From Rhyacophila brunnea (taxonomy: Eukaryota > Arthropoda > Insecta > Trichoptera > Rhyacophilidae), in contig JAGYXB010001010.1 in the NCBI GenBank assembly GCA_022495005.1, forward strand, positions 1,674,001 through 1,738,000: a DNA stretch of 64,000 nucleotides. Direction: 5' to 3'. The notes under the pieces are model-generated. The model was not told the DNA's origin, searched no databases, and saw only the letters and a list, made by a program, of their open reading frames with translations. Shown piece after piece: positions 19,440 through 33,604 of this stretch. Each line of letters begins with the position of its first letter. Positions within the stretch are counted from its first letter, which is position 1. The position numbers were made by a program, and so were the translations under genes.

Positions 19440-19545
19440 GAAAAAAAACCGTTGGTTGCAGGTTCATGTCCCGGAAGATATCGTATTTAAAAAAAGATTT
19501 TTTCTAGTGGAATATTCTCAAATCTTATTAATTGTTCGTTGAATA
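19440..19545 (+). mobile_element. SINE family 2 fragment
   Basis: It carries GCAGGTTCATGTCCCGG as a degraded B box region, AAAGATTTTTTCTAGTGG, and a tail-like TTAATTGTTCGTTGAATAA. It lacks the leader and A box. Confidence 0.4.
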
Positions 19546-20089
19546 ATAAAATCATATTTAATTGACATATCATTTACTTAATAAAATTTTCTTTTACAAC
19601 AGCATTACTATAATAATACACAATACTTATAACGAAATTAGATTTTTAGTCGTTAGATATTTCAGTTGTAGTGCCATTATCAAAATGATATTATAATTGA
19701 TTAATTTATTTAACTTTTTTTTCTTTTTTCAATTTATTACTAATTAAGTATCTTACTTACAGAAGTTGTGGTTCAAATAATAATACAAAAATACAATTTT
19801 TAGATAATGACGTAATTAGATTTTGAGAATACATACTGGTATTATCTTTGAAATAATAAGTAATACTTATTATCCCAATATACTCTATATTATGAAACAG
19901 TCATTCCCAGTAGTTGCCCTCTGATCTTTTGAGGTATGCCGGTAATATGGAAACCAACCGTTTTGATTCTAGTCAAGTTATTCCTATATTTTACATAATA
20001 TGCACATTTTAAATATTCACAATTCATTTTCCAGTCAGATCACGAACAAATATATATCATATTATATCCCAATCGTACCTCAGAAATAT

Positions 20090-20212
20090 AGTGTGTTGTA
20101 TATTACTATTTTATATCCGAAATATAGTATATAGTATATCAGAAATATAGTATATCAGAAATATAGTGTGTTGTATTTTATATTTTATATTTTATATCCA
20201 TTTTATGTATCT
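20090..20212. repeat. local tandem repeat of AGAAATATAGT and TTTATAT units
   Basis: ATCAGAAATATAGTGTGTTG-like units recur four times, followed by a TATTTTATATTTTATATTTT run. Confidence 0.6.
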
Positions 20213-21735
20213 TAAATACGGGCGATACAATAAAATTATAATAAATTATTTTAAACTAGTTTATGGTGTCTTAAAAATGGCTTCAAATTTTATGAAAATT
20301 ATAAGACGATACAAAATATATATTTAATTCTGTGGAAGCAATTATTTCAAACTAATCATAAAAATATATATTATTCATAATTAGTACATGCATGTTGGTT
20401 AAATATTTATTATGAATTTTGTGAACTTAAAAAAGAAACCTTTTAAAAACTGTAGGTGAAAAAAACTTTACCAATAAAGTACCAATATTATTTTAATTTT
20501 GTCTTATAATAAAAAAGAGAAACTTGTAACCAATATCCAGTCTATCATTTGGATTAAGTTTTTCGTTATCTCTTTTCATTGATTTTAGTTCTATATTTGT
20601 ATAACAAATTATAAATATATATATATAACAGGGTTACAAAATGATTATAATATTAAAGATAATATTTAATCCATATTTTTGTGTATATTCGTTAAATTGT
20701 ATTTTGTTGGTGAATACCGCAAAAAACGACGCGCAGTAAAAAAAAATAACAAGCAAAATCCACAATGACTTCATCGCGACTTATCAATCCTCGTGGCAAA
20801 ATAAAAACGAATAAAAATCATCAAAAAAAATCCTTTCAATTCAATAGGTGATAATTCCCAGAACACTCAAATAAAATGATGAAGGTGACGCAGTGTTTAT
20901 GAGATTTTTTATATTTTTTTTCCTATAAAACCAGTTTTGGGCCCTTGTTTTATTTTTAATGAAAATACTGCAGAAGCAAATCGTGTTGAATTTGTCTAGA
21001 ACTCGTCTAGTCTAGTCGATACAGCTGATCATACTTATTTATTATAATACAAGTTGAAATTAGTATTTACTAATGCACTCAGTATTAGAAATTATTGTCA
21101 AAAAAAGTATATTTACAGTCTAATAGTATAGTGTCTTATTCACATACCTAAGCATTTTCAAGAATACTAGTTGACAATATATTGATACTTAATCTAGTCC
21201 TTGGATAATGAGGTTAAGAATACTGAACTGATATGGTGTGATCATGGTTTTATTGTATTATCACTTTAATACTTTTTCGATTCATTTGAGCACGTCAAGA
21301 TTAGTCAAAATTTCAGTGTTATTCATTTTGAATATACCCAACCTAACACAACCTGACTACAATTATTGATTAAAATAAAAATAATTAAAAGAGGGGTCTG
21401 ATGTCATTTGAAAGTTAAATTAACTTTAAGAATGAGTGTAAGAACAATGGGTGACATACATCTAATTTTGACTTTACCTTCTTAATTGAATTCTTTAAAT
21501 AATGTTTAAAGTGGAAAAGGTATTTACAAATAATGTTAATTATTATGTCGTTCAACTGTTTAAAAATATATAATTATTTATACAGATATGTAGTAGATGT
21601 CTATCAATTATTAAATATAGGTACATCAGAATCTAAATTAAAATATGAACGTTTTAATAATAAAAATAAAAAACAAATTACAAACAAGAATATTTGACAG
21701 TTAATACTAAAATTGCATGATGTAAAATTTATTAA
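20213..21735. other. AT-rich DNA, no feature seen
   Basis: No gene or element recognised. Confidence 0.3.
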
Positions 21736-22030
21736 TCAATCAAATTTATTTATTTTACATATATTGAACATAACAAATTAAAAATTCAAAGAATTCACGA
21801 CGTGACATAAAATAAGTGTTAACAATTTTTAAAATAAAAATACAGAGAAATGCGACATAATAATACAAGTAATAAAATAAGAAATAAAATAAGAAAATAA
21901 TTAAAATAAAGCAACAAAAATAAAAGTAGACGGAAGCACACAGAGTGAACTATTGATAGACCCTATCATAAAAACTTATAAAACAACGTCCACCTAAATT
22001 CATCGATAAAATGAAGAAGGTGAAGCCGAT
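21736..22030 (-). mobile_element. CR1/Jockey-like LINE 3' end, copy 1 (decayed)
   Basis: Minus strand, from about 22015: GGTGGACGTTGTTTTATAAG corresponds to the FKWTLFYKF end of ORF2 seen better at 58262-58700. It is followed by the shared 3' untranslated region with ATGTCACGTCGTGAA and the AATAAATAAATTTGATTG end. Only the last few codons of the ORF remain. Confidence 0.5.
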
Positions 22031-22766
22031 AAAAATATACATACTATCTATATAGTCATCCAAAAAGAAAAGTAAATAACTACTGTGGCCTCAAATAATA
22101 ATCTATTTACATTATACATAATTAATATGAAAGTATCCAAGCTTAGAATGCACTTTTAGTATTAAAAAGTATTCGAATATCGTGTTATTTATCTACTTGC
22201 AAAACATAAATGGCAATAAGAAAGTAAATTAAATATTTATTTTTAATGGGGTAAATATAGTATGTTCAATTATTAAAAAATATATTAATAAGTCTGATCT
22301 CCTCATGGTTAACGTGTAGAGAGTTTGGTTCGCGAGAATTATCGAAGTGACCCGGTTTAGTTCTGCGTAAAACGTGTTATGGTCATGCACCTCGAGTTGA
22401 TCCATCTCAACATTGAACGAAAGTATGGTCATTGGATAATAAAGTGTTTAATTACTTTTAAATATTTGGGAATAGGTAATATTATTAACGGTAGGTATCT
22501 GAATTACGTAAATTGCTATATGCAGTATCGATATGACGTATTGCAGAATAAAATATCATTTTTTTAGAAAAAAATAGTCATAATTTGTTGACAATTTAAA
22601 AGCGACTAATCTTTTACTGAAATTAAACTGAAATAAAACTTAAAATTGAAAGCAAACCTACGTGTGCTTTTGGTTGTCAGTGGATTTAATGCTTTGGCGG
22701 CGAAAATTAATTCCACTATAACTGGAAACATATTATACTCTCTGATTAGAAAGAAACATTATATTT
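22031..22766. other. AT-rich DNA, no feature seen
   Basis: Overlapping short open frames on both strands at 22229-22567 have no recognisable motif. Confidence 0.3.
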
Positions 22767-22962
22767 TATGACCATGTCCGATTCTAATAAGATCATATTA
22801 TGGGCCTCCGCGTGAAAGTTTGTATTAACAGATTTTTGTTTTTACGATAAATGGATATTAGCCACTTCCTCATGGGTTATACTCTCACTCCAAACAAACA
22901 TTGAAAAACAATAGGTGTATTTGCTAGACCCAGGACTCGTTAGCCGCTCGGCCATCATGTAA
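22767..22962 (-). mobile_element. SINE family 1, internally deleted copy
   Basis: The tail (GACCATGTCCGATTCTAAT on the plus strand) and body match the family. The B box region is damaged (CCCAGGACTCG, then a jump to AGCCGCTCGGCCATC), so most of the tRNA core is gone. Confidence 0.6.
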
Positions 22963-23120
22963 GATATTCAAAAAATTATATAAAAATAGTAAACCGTTAA
23001 AATAAATAATTAAAAAAACACCTGATTGCAGAAATATGTAGCTAGAAATTAAAAGTACACCATTTCTGTTAAATATTAATTGAATTTATAAAATACGTTT
23101 TAACTTTATATTCTTTTCTT

Positions 23121-23352
23121 TCGACCATGTCCGATCCTAATAGGATCATATGGGCCTCCACAGAGTAGAGGTTTATATTGACAGATTTTGTTTTTTACGA
23201 TAAATGGATGTCAGCCACTGGCTCAACCTATTAGGTCCATACCCTGACACACACAAATTGAAAAACAATATGTGTACTTGGCAGACCCAGGATTCGAACC
23301 TGGGACCCACGGCGTTATAGTCCAACGCTTAAGCCACGCGGCCACCGTGGGT
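23121..23352 (-). mobile_element. SINE family 1, nearly intact copy
   Basis: Minus strand: CACCCACGGTGGCCGCGTGG A-box region, GGTTCGAATCC B box, body, and GGATCGGACATGGTCG tail. It is the best-preserved family member together with 1101-1358, and lies 160 bp from the deleted copy in the same orientation. Confidence 0.75.
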
Positions 23353-25852
23353 GTTTTATTCTTTATACTTTATATTCGCCACGTATAAAATATTGTTTTT
23401 ACGATACGTGTTTGGCTCACATGGCGAGCTATACTTTTCATGATGTGACATTTTAAAATGCTCACGATATGAGAAAAACGCGTGTCGTAAAAACTATATT
23501 TATATAAAATGACACTAAGTAAATGATGAATCTCTGAAAAAGATTACATAATCTTAACTTTCTTGTGAATACTTTTCATAAATCTGTACTGACAGGTTCA
23601 TCGTATTGAGATTAATCAATTATACAAAAGCTAATGCATTTCTCAAAATAATTCCATCAGTGTTATGTTTTATTAAAGCCTTAATGATATAAAATGAAGT
23701 GTTATAAAATAACTAGTATTTTAACTTCTGTAATGACCCTTTATAATGCAGTTTATAAACAATCGTCATGCTATTTTAATACGTAACTAGGTGTAAACGA
23801 GAGTAAAATGTGAATTGTAGTTTAGCAAAGTAACGCATCACATTAACAAGTTTCTAGTATTCCTAGCCTTTAGTCAGATACACGTTGTGTTGATGATACT
23901 GTGCATTATGAATTATTCAAAATTTTATTTGTAGGTAATATTATAATAAAATAAGAATTAAATAAAAAAAAATATAATTACATTCGTTAAAGACAGTATA
24001 CATACAACCTTCTTGTGTTTATTTGTATGCACTTAAGTATAATGAATAAATACTATTATGACATCCCCATTATATCAAAGTTTTTTTTATTCAATAAAAA
24101 AAGGTTTAAAATGATTAACGAATAAGACCAGTAAAAATTAATATACTGCATGTTATACTATTGACAATGCAGTGGCAGTCAAAATAAATGGGTATTCAAA
24201 AATGAAGGAGTGCAATATTTCCTGGCGATTAGTTATTTCGTTAAAAATTTACAATCAAATATCAATGTTTGAGTAATAATATTTATTACTAATCTACAGT
24301 AATATTACCTATAATAAATTATTAGTTTCTTTTAAACACAAGTAATATCCGTGCGTGACACTTACTATCATTTAAACATATTCGATTAAATGTTGTTTGA
24401 TATATATTTAAATTTGTTTTATGGGTAAAGGAAATTACCAATACTACCGTTCTTAAGTCGAGTGTTAAATATCCATAAAGTAATATATTCCATAAAGTGG
24501 AAGCTATATTAATATAAATTTTAAATATATTTATTTTTATTTTCCCTAAATCAATGGATCTAGATTCTAGATTATGGATCAAATATACGATAAAAGATAA
24601 CACGAGTATTTGTAGTGAATTAAAATGATAAATTATTATTATATTCTTTTATATTTTACATTTGAAAACGTTGTAAATAGAATAAGGTAGACTAAATGAG
24701 GTAGATACATACCTTTATGTTTGTTATCGAACTGGATATGCAAGATTTTTGTCTTGTTATGTAGTTATGTTTTCTAAAGGATGCGCATGAGACTTGAAAA
24801 AGGATGAAAAGGACATTTCGCGTGAAAACAAATAAATGATACTGAACAGGTTTTAAAATTGAATATTAAAAGCAGAGGCTACCTAATGGTCAGAAACTAT
24901 TGACAAAGTTTAGATAAATACTTGAATATGTAACGTAATTTTATGAGCATATTAAACACAGTCGTGAGAAGTTTGATTTTTATTTAAAAATTTACATAAA
25001 TTAACTGTTTTGCAAATGGTTAAATATTTAGCCTTCACGGTGATGTGTTTTTACACAACTGAATTAATTCTCTACAAATGATCTACATTTTAAATCAGTT
25101 GAATAAAATATGAAGCAGAGTTTCGAAAGGGAAATGATAGCGAATTTATTATTAAGTCAGTTATGTAACCGGTGATACTAAAAACGGCGTGTGTTACCGA
25201 AATTCGTAGATATTTTTTAATCAATAAAATTGAATGCGTCTGTTACCTCACGCTGACTATCATTTACCTGTGATTACATGCCAATTTCAAATCGTGAAAT
25301 CAGCAATTTATCACGTTGGAAAATACTCGTACTTTCAAATTGTTACGGTTTATTGGAGTACATTCATTATTTTGAGATTATAATAAAAAATGCAAATCAT
25401 TAGCAGAGTTCGGTAGCTTTAAATATACTTAGCGTGAAAAAATTAACAGCTAATGTAAAAAGAATGTTGAAAGCATTTTACATATGAATAGAAATCATCT
25501 CGTGATAATAACATCACGACTATTATAGTTTAGTTGCATTTACTCTTACATGAGTTTGCTTTCTCAATACCTACTAAGCTATGTTCAATGCATCGTTATA
25601 TTCTATTCACTTCTTTTTTAATATTTTAAAAATATATACATGCACCTGAAAGCTCATTGAGTAATCAAGTAGTTAACCTTTCTTACAGATTCACTGCTAA
25701 GTCTATGTTAATCACATCGAATGATACAAACAAACTTATAAATAAAAATACACTTATTTTTGGTTTTATAAATACTCAATTGAAAAATATTTTACAATCC
25801 TATTAGAGATATTTTATGTATGCTAAATTTAAATTCTAAATACCAAGTATAT
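23353..25852. other. AT-rich DNA, no feature seen
   Basis: Nothing recognisable in 2.5 kb. The longest open frame (24322-24603, minus, 93 codons) lacks motifs and codon structure. Confidence 0.3.
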
Positions 25853-28800
25853 ACATATCGACGACCCCAGGAAAAACAATTGTAAGTCTGAAAATAGCGT
25901 TTCCGGTTTTATTAGCTTTTTATAATATTTAATTTTTTATGCATGTCCTGTAAAAAAATCAGGTCTCTAGCATAAAAATTGACGAAGTTAGGTTTTTGAC
26001 AATGGTGCTCTATATCTACATATCGCATCGACCAAATTTGTGTTCACAGAAATATCCGAGGAGTATAGTCATACCTCGATAACAAAAGTGCACTGCGCTT
26101 TATTTTACAAGTAAGAAGGTTGTTATACTTGTTATAACATTCTTTTACGGAGATCTAAAGAAACAGCATGATTTATATTGACGTATCACAATAATTTAAA
26201 AAAACATATTGGTTTATCTCCGAAAAATATTGGTATTTGCAGTGAGTATTTGCATTATTAGTTTAAAAGTTAGTCAATATTATTGTGTCAGAAAGTTGTT
26301 ATTATATTATTTAATATAAAACGGAATTAATTTTCACTTGTATAGCTACTTTAAAAAACTTCTCAGTTATTAATATTATCTTAAAATTTTAAGTAATTAT
26401 ATTAATTTTGATTCGCTTATTTAAATTAATTCACTGCATGATAAAGACCTCTTCAATCTCTCTCTTACTCTTTTCGGTTGATTACTCTCCCATATAGATA
26501 CTCAACAAAACAATGAAGTAAAGTTTAAATTTGAAAATGTTATATTATTTAATAGAAAAATAATATCATATATAAAACGTTATTTATATATAATTATATT
26601 TAATTACTTTGCAGTTACCTACTTAACTTAAAATGAGTTTGTAATATTCTAATATATAAATTTAATTTACATAAATACCCAGTAGAAAAATACATATTTT
26701 AATTAAATATTACTATCACTATAAAATCAAATATTTTGGACCTAAAAAGGTAACTACCTAAAATATTATGTTTTAACTTCAAAATGTTATTTTATCATTA
26801 GTAGAAAATGACATTACATATTATTTTGGTTGAATTAATCTTGCACAAAGATAATAAAAAATCACTATTATCATGGTTCAGTTTGAAAACATTACTAATT
26901 GCTGACTATTTTTTTATGATCCAACCAAGTTAAATAATCCTTTTCATTGCATTTTGAAATGGAATTATTTATGAATGGCTTGCTTTGGAAATAGTATAAT
27001 AGTAATGAACTTCGTCTAAATATCAATAACACGTGCGTCAGTTCTTAGTATTTTTGAAAATATAAAGGGTACACATTAAGTAAATTATGCATAATTTTGT
27101 ATTTTGAATATTCCTCAAAGATAGAAATTACCCAAAGGATTATATTATTTCATTACATGCCATTCGCCGAAAGGGATTAAGCGGCTGGGATTTTTGAAAA
27201 CGTGTTTTGACGTGACATTGTTTACAATACAACTTGAAAGTAACAATAAAATTTTAATGGTCAATAATTGTTAAAGCATTTTATGCTTATCTAAGTAGAT
27301 ATATTTTGGAAAAAGGATGAAGTAAAGTAAACAAAATGATGTGTAGGTATTCTGAAAACAAGCCCATCGCTGGTGATTGGGAATTTTTAATATTACCTAC
27401 TAATTAAAGACATATATTATAATCTTAGCATTGGTGAGTGGTGACATAATTTTCGATGTTAGTTAAATTTGTTCAAAATAAATATACAGTGTTGCTTTTA
27501 ACAAACAATAACATTTCTATAATATTTTCATCACAATTTGACATAGCTTATTTGACTTTTAACACTATAGATAATTACATAAATATTATGTATCTATAGT
27601 TTGTGAAAAACTCAAATAAACTATGTCAAATGGTGATATCGTACACGGTATCTCGTAGATTTTAATTAAAATATCAATTGGATTTGAAAAGTCTGTAATG
27701 GTAAGTATGTACTTAAATTCATATACTTACCTCCTATTCACCTATTGACTATGATTTTTATAAATTATGAAAACCTTTTTAAATAGTAACTACCTAATTA
27801 TTATTTCATCCAATTTAAATCGGTCTGAATTATACATTTTGTAAAACTATCAAAATAAATAGTTATGAATGAACAAATGATATAGTAAACTGTGTTTCTT
27901 TGAGAAAATTTGTATTTAAACTCTACGCAATCGATTAAATAACAATATAACATTTCAAGAACATACTAATTACTTGAATGCAAATTTTTTTTTTCAGTTT
28001 ATAAAAAAAATGCAAATCCACACCAACAAAATAAATTTGATTATTTAAATTTGAGAGTATTAGTACACATTTATTTCAACCTTTTAAATAAATAATAAAA
28101 ATCATAAAACATCGTATTAATTAACGTAACAGAGCTCAATTAAGAAATATACTTACTGAAGTTTATGTTGACAATATAATATAATCAATCTATATTTAAT
28201 TATAATTGGCAATAACATTCATATTAACGATTGAGATTAAAAAATACAAACGATAATTAATATGGTCATAATTTATATGAAATTTTATAATCTTAATTAT
28301 AGAAAGGTATTATAAAATTATATGCACAAATAAGGATACTCTTAAAAAAATAGAAGGTAGGTACTGACAAAGCAATTTCTCTTGTTTATACAGATACTGT
28401 ATGAATATCATTTTAGATAGGTACATAATCATAATTATCGAATGGACTTGTAATACAAGCCTAATAATTATATTAAGTATATATTTTTATATAAAGATTT
28501 CTGATGATGCACAGTTGACTGCGGTCTCATCTGAGAACGAAAGTAATAAACCTCTCTTTCATTAATAATTGTTAGGTAAACATAACATTAGTTATTTTGT
28601 TAATACGTAGTTATAATTTTCAAACTAGAAAATCTATATTTTTGCAAATAGTATGATGTTTAGATAGGTATATCTGTGCCAAATGTTCAAGAATATATTT
28701 CAGTAGTTGTTTACTACCTACATTCTTAATAAGATATGTTCAAATAAGCAAAGCGGTTAGTAATTTATATTATTGTATTAAACCGTACATGTTTTTTCTA

Positions 28801-29733
28801 AAATGGTAATTACTTATTTAAATAAAATTCATTCCCTCAGAAATACAATGATGCAGTTAATAAAGTATATAAGTAATTATTTCCCTAGTTTTCATAATTA
28901 AGTCAACTACTATTAATAAATTAAAATTGGCTTAGTGATTTACATGGCGATTGACATTATGTTTTTTCAACAGTTTTAATGAAAATTGTGTTGTAAAGAA
29001 TAAAAAAACATTTCTTTTAACTATTTTTTAAATCTAATAGTTACCAATGTTATGTACTAATTTCTTATACAACTTCTTTATTATTCCATTATTAACATTT
29101 TCCCTGAATGTTTATTGTTTCGTAATGTACATATTCTCATTATTTATAAAAATATCAATAATAATTTACAAAAAAATTAAAAAAATCATACTTAAATACT
29201 TTTAAATTATAAAAACTCCGTATAAAAAAATATATATGTCAATATATCCTCATACTCTTTGTTAAAACTTTATAGACACGCTGTATTATTTCGAGTTAAA
29301 CATTGCGCAATGATGGTTCTTCCGTAAAAGAGCATTATAAATATAGGTGTACTAAATAAAATCGTATAGAGAAAGAAAAACGTGACGTAAAACAAGGTTA
29401 CATCTCAGAGTATGAGTCTGTTACGCGGAGTCTGTAATCTATTTCGTCCGCGCAAAAGCATGTTGAATCAAGTCAAAGCACCAAGCGCGTAATATTATTC
29501 CAAATAAAAACGATTTTTTGACATTATCTCAGCTGTTTATTAATTAATCAACATTAAATTTTGATAGGAATATAGACCATAAATTGGTTTATCTGATTTA
29601 CTTAAATAAGATAAGAAAAAACTATCTCATTTTATATGATGAATTTATTAGCGTAAATATTTTAGTTTTTTCGCTCTCCTGAACATTTGTGATTTTAGAC
29701 TTACACCGGTTTTTCCTGGGGCCGTCGATATGT
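25853..29733. mobile_element. 3.9-kb region bounded by about 40-bp inverted repeats; possible non-autonomous DNA transposon
   Basis: The left end reads ACATATCGACGACCCCAGG and continues AAAAAC...TGTAAGTCTGAAAA. The right end, inverted, reads ACATATCGACGGCCCCAGG and continues AAAAAC...TGTAAGTCTAAAA. TA flanks TCGACG on both sides, as expected for a TA target duplication. The interior has no transposase-like frame. It contains a 109-nt hairpin (27530-27638). It could also be two independent short insertions in opposite orientation. Confidence 0.45.
27530..27638. repeat. 109-nt near-perfect hairpin
   Basis: The left arm (ATCACAATTTGACATAGCTT...) and the right arm (inverted: ATCACCATTTGACATAGTTT...) pair over about 50 bases with roughly ten mismatches around a small AATATT loop. 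The size fits a miniature foldback element; a microRNA-like precursor is possible but unproven. Confidence 0.55.
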
Positions 29734-29886
29734 GTCACATAATTTCATTCAAATCAAGAATTTTTATTTTTCCAAGCTTAACCTAGTTAGTCTAAGCTTA
29801 ACCCAAATCTTCCCTCCATAATTCGTTTCATATGTATTATATCAATGTGCTTGGTTTTTTCGAATACAGATCAAATTAAAAACGTA

Positions 29887-30214
29887 TATCGTCCACATAG
29901 AACAGAATAAGCCTAACTGATTTTTTGTAAACATATTTTTATTGTAGATACTAAAAAAATCCTTTTTTGATTCTCCATATTTAATGGAGTCAAAACAAGC
30001 GTATCTGAATTATGAACATAAAAAGGTTATCAGCTTGGATCATCAATTATTAATGTTTTTTACATACAAAGTGCTTTTAACTAATGCATTATCGTTTATT
30101 TAAATCAATATTCTTATATTTACAGTTTTCAAATCAGTGACAAAAAAGTTTAAAAGTGCTCTCCTGTAAAATGTCAAAAATCAGTACGGCTTGTTCTGTT
30201 CTAAGGAGACGATA
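29887..30214. mobile_element. 328-bp MITE with about 40-bp inverted ends
   Basis: The left end reads TATCGTCCACATAGAACAG; the inverted right end reads TATCGTCTCCTTAGAACAG. Both continue AA(T/C)AAGCC..ACTGATTTTT. TA borders TCGTC on both sides. Non-coding; it starts only 154 bp right of the 3.9-kb region's right end. Confidence 0.6.
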
Positions 30215-33074
30215 ATATGTAGTAACTATATTCTTTTTTTTTTTTTATCTGGAATTAGTTTTTCTGCATTATATTCTAAAAAATATTAGTATTGTGATTA
30301 GTAGGTGCTTATTAAAAACATATGTTTCTCTTTAATCTTTATCATAGAAAACAAATTTAAAACAAGTGTATAAACTGTAAAAATATTCATAATTAGTGCA
30401 TACATGTTGTTAGTTCCTGTAAAATTGAAATTTTAGTTTACTTAACTTTGAAAGCTCAACGTCTGGATAATCCAGAATATCATATTAATACAATTTTATA
30501 GATAGTTTTATAAAAATAACATTGCAATTTTTTCTGAATTTACAGTAAAAATTATAAAAACAAATTCCATGTTATAAATACTATCAGTTTTTCTCATATC
30601 ATAAATAAAATTGTTAAAAGATTACAGGTGTACAATTATTATTGTCTAAAAATATTATATAATTTTATTTTCTATCGATTTAGAAAAATACTCTCTTCAT
30701 ACCTTTATTGAATTAATTCAAACGCCTATGAACGTAGGTTATGTAAAATCTTTTGTTATATCATATTAAGAAATCTGTCTGCATTAAATTCGATTCAGAT
30801 TAAATGAAACAAATCGTTTTCCTAGCGTGTATTATTACTCTGGTTTCTATTACAGAGACTGTGTGATTTTGAATTGTTTTAATTTGAACTAATTCAATTG
30901 AATGAATCGTATATTTGTACATATTATACAATGTGATGAAAAGAAATTAGAATAGAAAATAATTCTTTTCATATGCGCATGTATTGAAGAATATTTTATT
31001 ATTTTGTTTAATTTCTGTAATTTTGCAACACGATCTGGTTTTGATTAATATTGACTCGATATATGTTTTTTGATTGACATGATCATTAAAAGTGTTTTGT
31101 TATAAGAGGTGTGAATTTTCTATTTGAGACAGATACTCGTACTAACTCAGCACCGACAAATCATTGACTAATTTTCTAAAATTATTTTAACAACCGAACC
31201 GTGAAATTAAAGTCAAATTATCTATAAGATATTTGAACAATTTATCAGTGTATTATAAAATTTTTTTCATTGATAATAATGCTTTGTTTAAAATGCAATG
31301 ATCAACATTATTATAAGTAGGTAATGAAAAATTATGTTGTCTAAAAACAACTACTTAGATATCTTACAATATCTACTGAAATACAGTTTCGGTAAATAAA
31401 CATATTATATTTTATACATTTAGACAAGTGTTTAAAAGAAAACTGCTATAATTATCCTATTCACTACGAGAGCTTGCATACAGTGTAACCTAATTGATTA
31501 CCAGTTAAGATGGAATATTTAAACATTTTTTTAATGATACCTATACGAGATATACATAAAACATCTCTACTGATTACGAGTGCATGTTTTCCAACTATTT
31601 ATTTAATATGAAGTGTAGAAAGTGCTCGAATAATGGCCAGTAAATAAGCATGGTAAGCCAATTATCTAGTAATCGGTTAATGAATTAAGTGGAAAATTAT
31701 AATACTATAATAGCTTATATTTACTAATACGTATATTTTTAAACAGCGATAGTTAAATTTGGATAAACAATAAAGTGCGAAGTTAATATAAAAACATATT
31801 TTTCGTATACAATTTTATTTTATAATATAATATAGTATCAATATTCTTACTAACAATTCATAAAATAACATCAAACATATAAATACTACAAAAAAAAATA
31901 TATACTTTCGTACTTAACTCGTAACAACAACTGTCAAATCTTTTTTCAGAATTGCAAAAAATATCTAATTCTATCTCTAATTATAATTATTTTTACTTAG
32001 TACGTACAACTATTTAAATAAATTGTGATGTTTTAGTAACATCTTTTAAGAAGACTATTGATTTATGATTTTTAAGTGTTTTAAAAGATTTGAATTATAC
32101 ATAAAGTCAGAGTACAAGAATGTGTTCATCTACAGTGAAAATTTTTTAAATATGATCTAATTATCAACTTTAATATTATTAATCAATACTTACAATAAAG
32201 TTTAAAACGTTTATAGAGAAAAGAGTATTTAAAATTACATGACTGTTTATACATCGGATTACATAATTGATAATTTGCTAGTGATTGCAGTCTGCAATAA
32301 AAAGTGATAATTGAAAGTTTTATTTATTTTCTTTTGAACACAATATAGTTATGATTGATTACTTTTATAATAAATTTTTCATTATTTCTATTCAATCAAA
32401 TTTAAGTCATTAGTTTTACCCATTGCAAAAAAAGATAACAGTATAAAAAAATAGCTTAGTTATATTATTGTTATGTAATATGTGTGTTTAAAGTATTTGC
32501 TTCCTCTGTGAAGTATAAGTATAGTAATAATTATTATGAGCGGAGAATTTTAGCGTGATAAAAGCAAATAAAAATACGACAAAAAAACATCCGACCATAT
32601 CATTTGATAGAACGATAATTGAGATTCTACTGACGGACGTCATTCTGTTTGAGACGGATGATTTAATATTGAACCAATGTATAAGGCAGTGAAAGTGCTA
32701 TCGAATATATTACGGACCAAATAACATTATTGTTAGCAAGAGAGTGTATAATATGTAATCTATAAAGAAACGTATATGGTGTGATCGCTAAGTGAAAACG
32801 TGAAATATCGTTGGCATTAAACAGATATTTTTTTATAAAATCCTGTGTTGTTTATTTTTCTATATCAATGATAAATTCATATAAATAGTGTTAAAACAGA
32901 TACATGGCATATTGTATTGTGTGAAAGTCAGTTACAAAAATTGTGTATTTCCGTGATTTATTGAGATTTCATTTAACGTTAGAGAAAACCAGTGAATGGT
33001 TTATGTGTTATACATAATACGTGTATCGAATAATAATATTTCGAGTATTTTAAAAAGGGACATACTTACCTACT
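30215..33074. other. AT-rich DNA, no feature seen
   Basis: No gene or element recognised. Confidence 0.3.
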
Positions 33075-33143
33075 TCGTAGGCCAGTGCGATAGGCGTTGT
33101 CCTTTTATCATGAGGCCCCGGGTTTGATTCCCGGTGATCCACA
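33075..33143 (+). mobile_element. tRNA-like SINE head, family 4
   Basis: GGCCAGTGCGATAGGCG, TTGTCCTTTTATCATGAGGC and a B box (GGGTTTGATTCCCGG) form a tRNA-like unit without a pairing acceptor stem. A diverged inverted relative lies at 33605-33690. Confidence 0.5.
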
Positions 33144-33604
33144 ATAATATATTTATGTGATTTTCTCAAAACCTGGGTGTCGGTAAATGTTTCAATTATA
33201 ATATTACTGCTTACACTACTTTTATTGGGATGTGTGGCCTATTGTAATGTTAAAAAGAATATATGTTTACATAAGTATATTTTTCATTCTATATTTAAAT
33301 TGTATATTGTATGCCACAAAAGTGTTAAGTAAAGCTTATTTCATTATAAATATAGTATGTACATAGGTACAGTAATCTAATAAACTGTACATGTTTAACA
33401 TTATTAATTCATAGAGACAATAATATTATCTATACTTATGCAGTCTCTACCGGTCTTACCTAATGTAATGACATTATATTAATTTTAACAGTACAATTGA
33501 TAACCCATAAGAATTAGTGACAGTAGTGTAGTAAATAATATAAGTAAAATAATTACAAACACTCAGACAATGACAGATAGACACTAGAAAATCACATATA
33601 TATA

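Noticed and set aside
20090..20212. CRISPR-like repeat array
   Set aside because: Units are short, contiguous and AT-only without unique spacers; this is a local tandem repeat in a eukaryotic genome.
23281..23350. Functional tRNA gene at the B-box match GGTTCGAATCC
   Set aside because: The acceptor-stem halves do not pair, and the same unit with the same long tail recurs elsewhere, so it is a SINE.
24322..24603. 93-codon minus-strand frame
   Set aside because: Composition is as AT-rich as the surroundings, with no motif, no supporting splice or promoter signals and no relative in the window.
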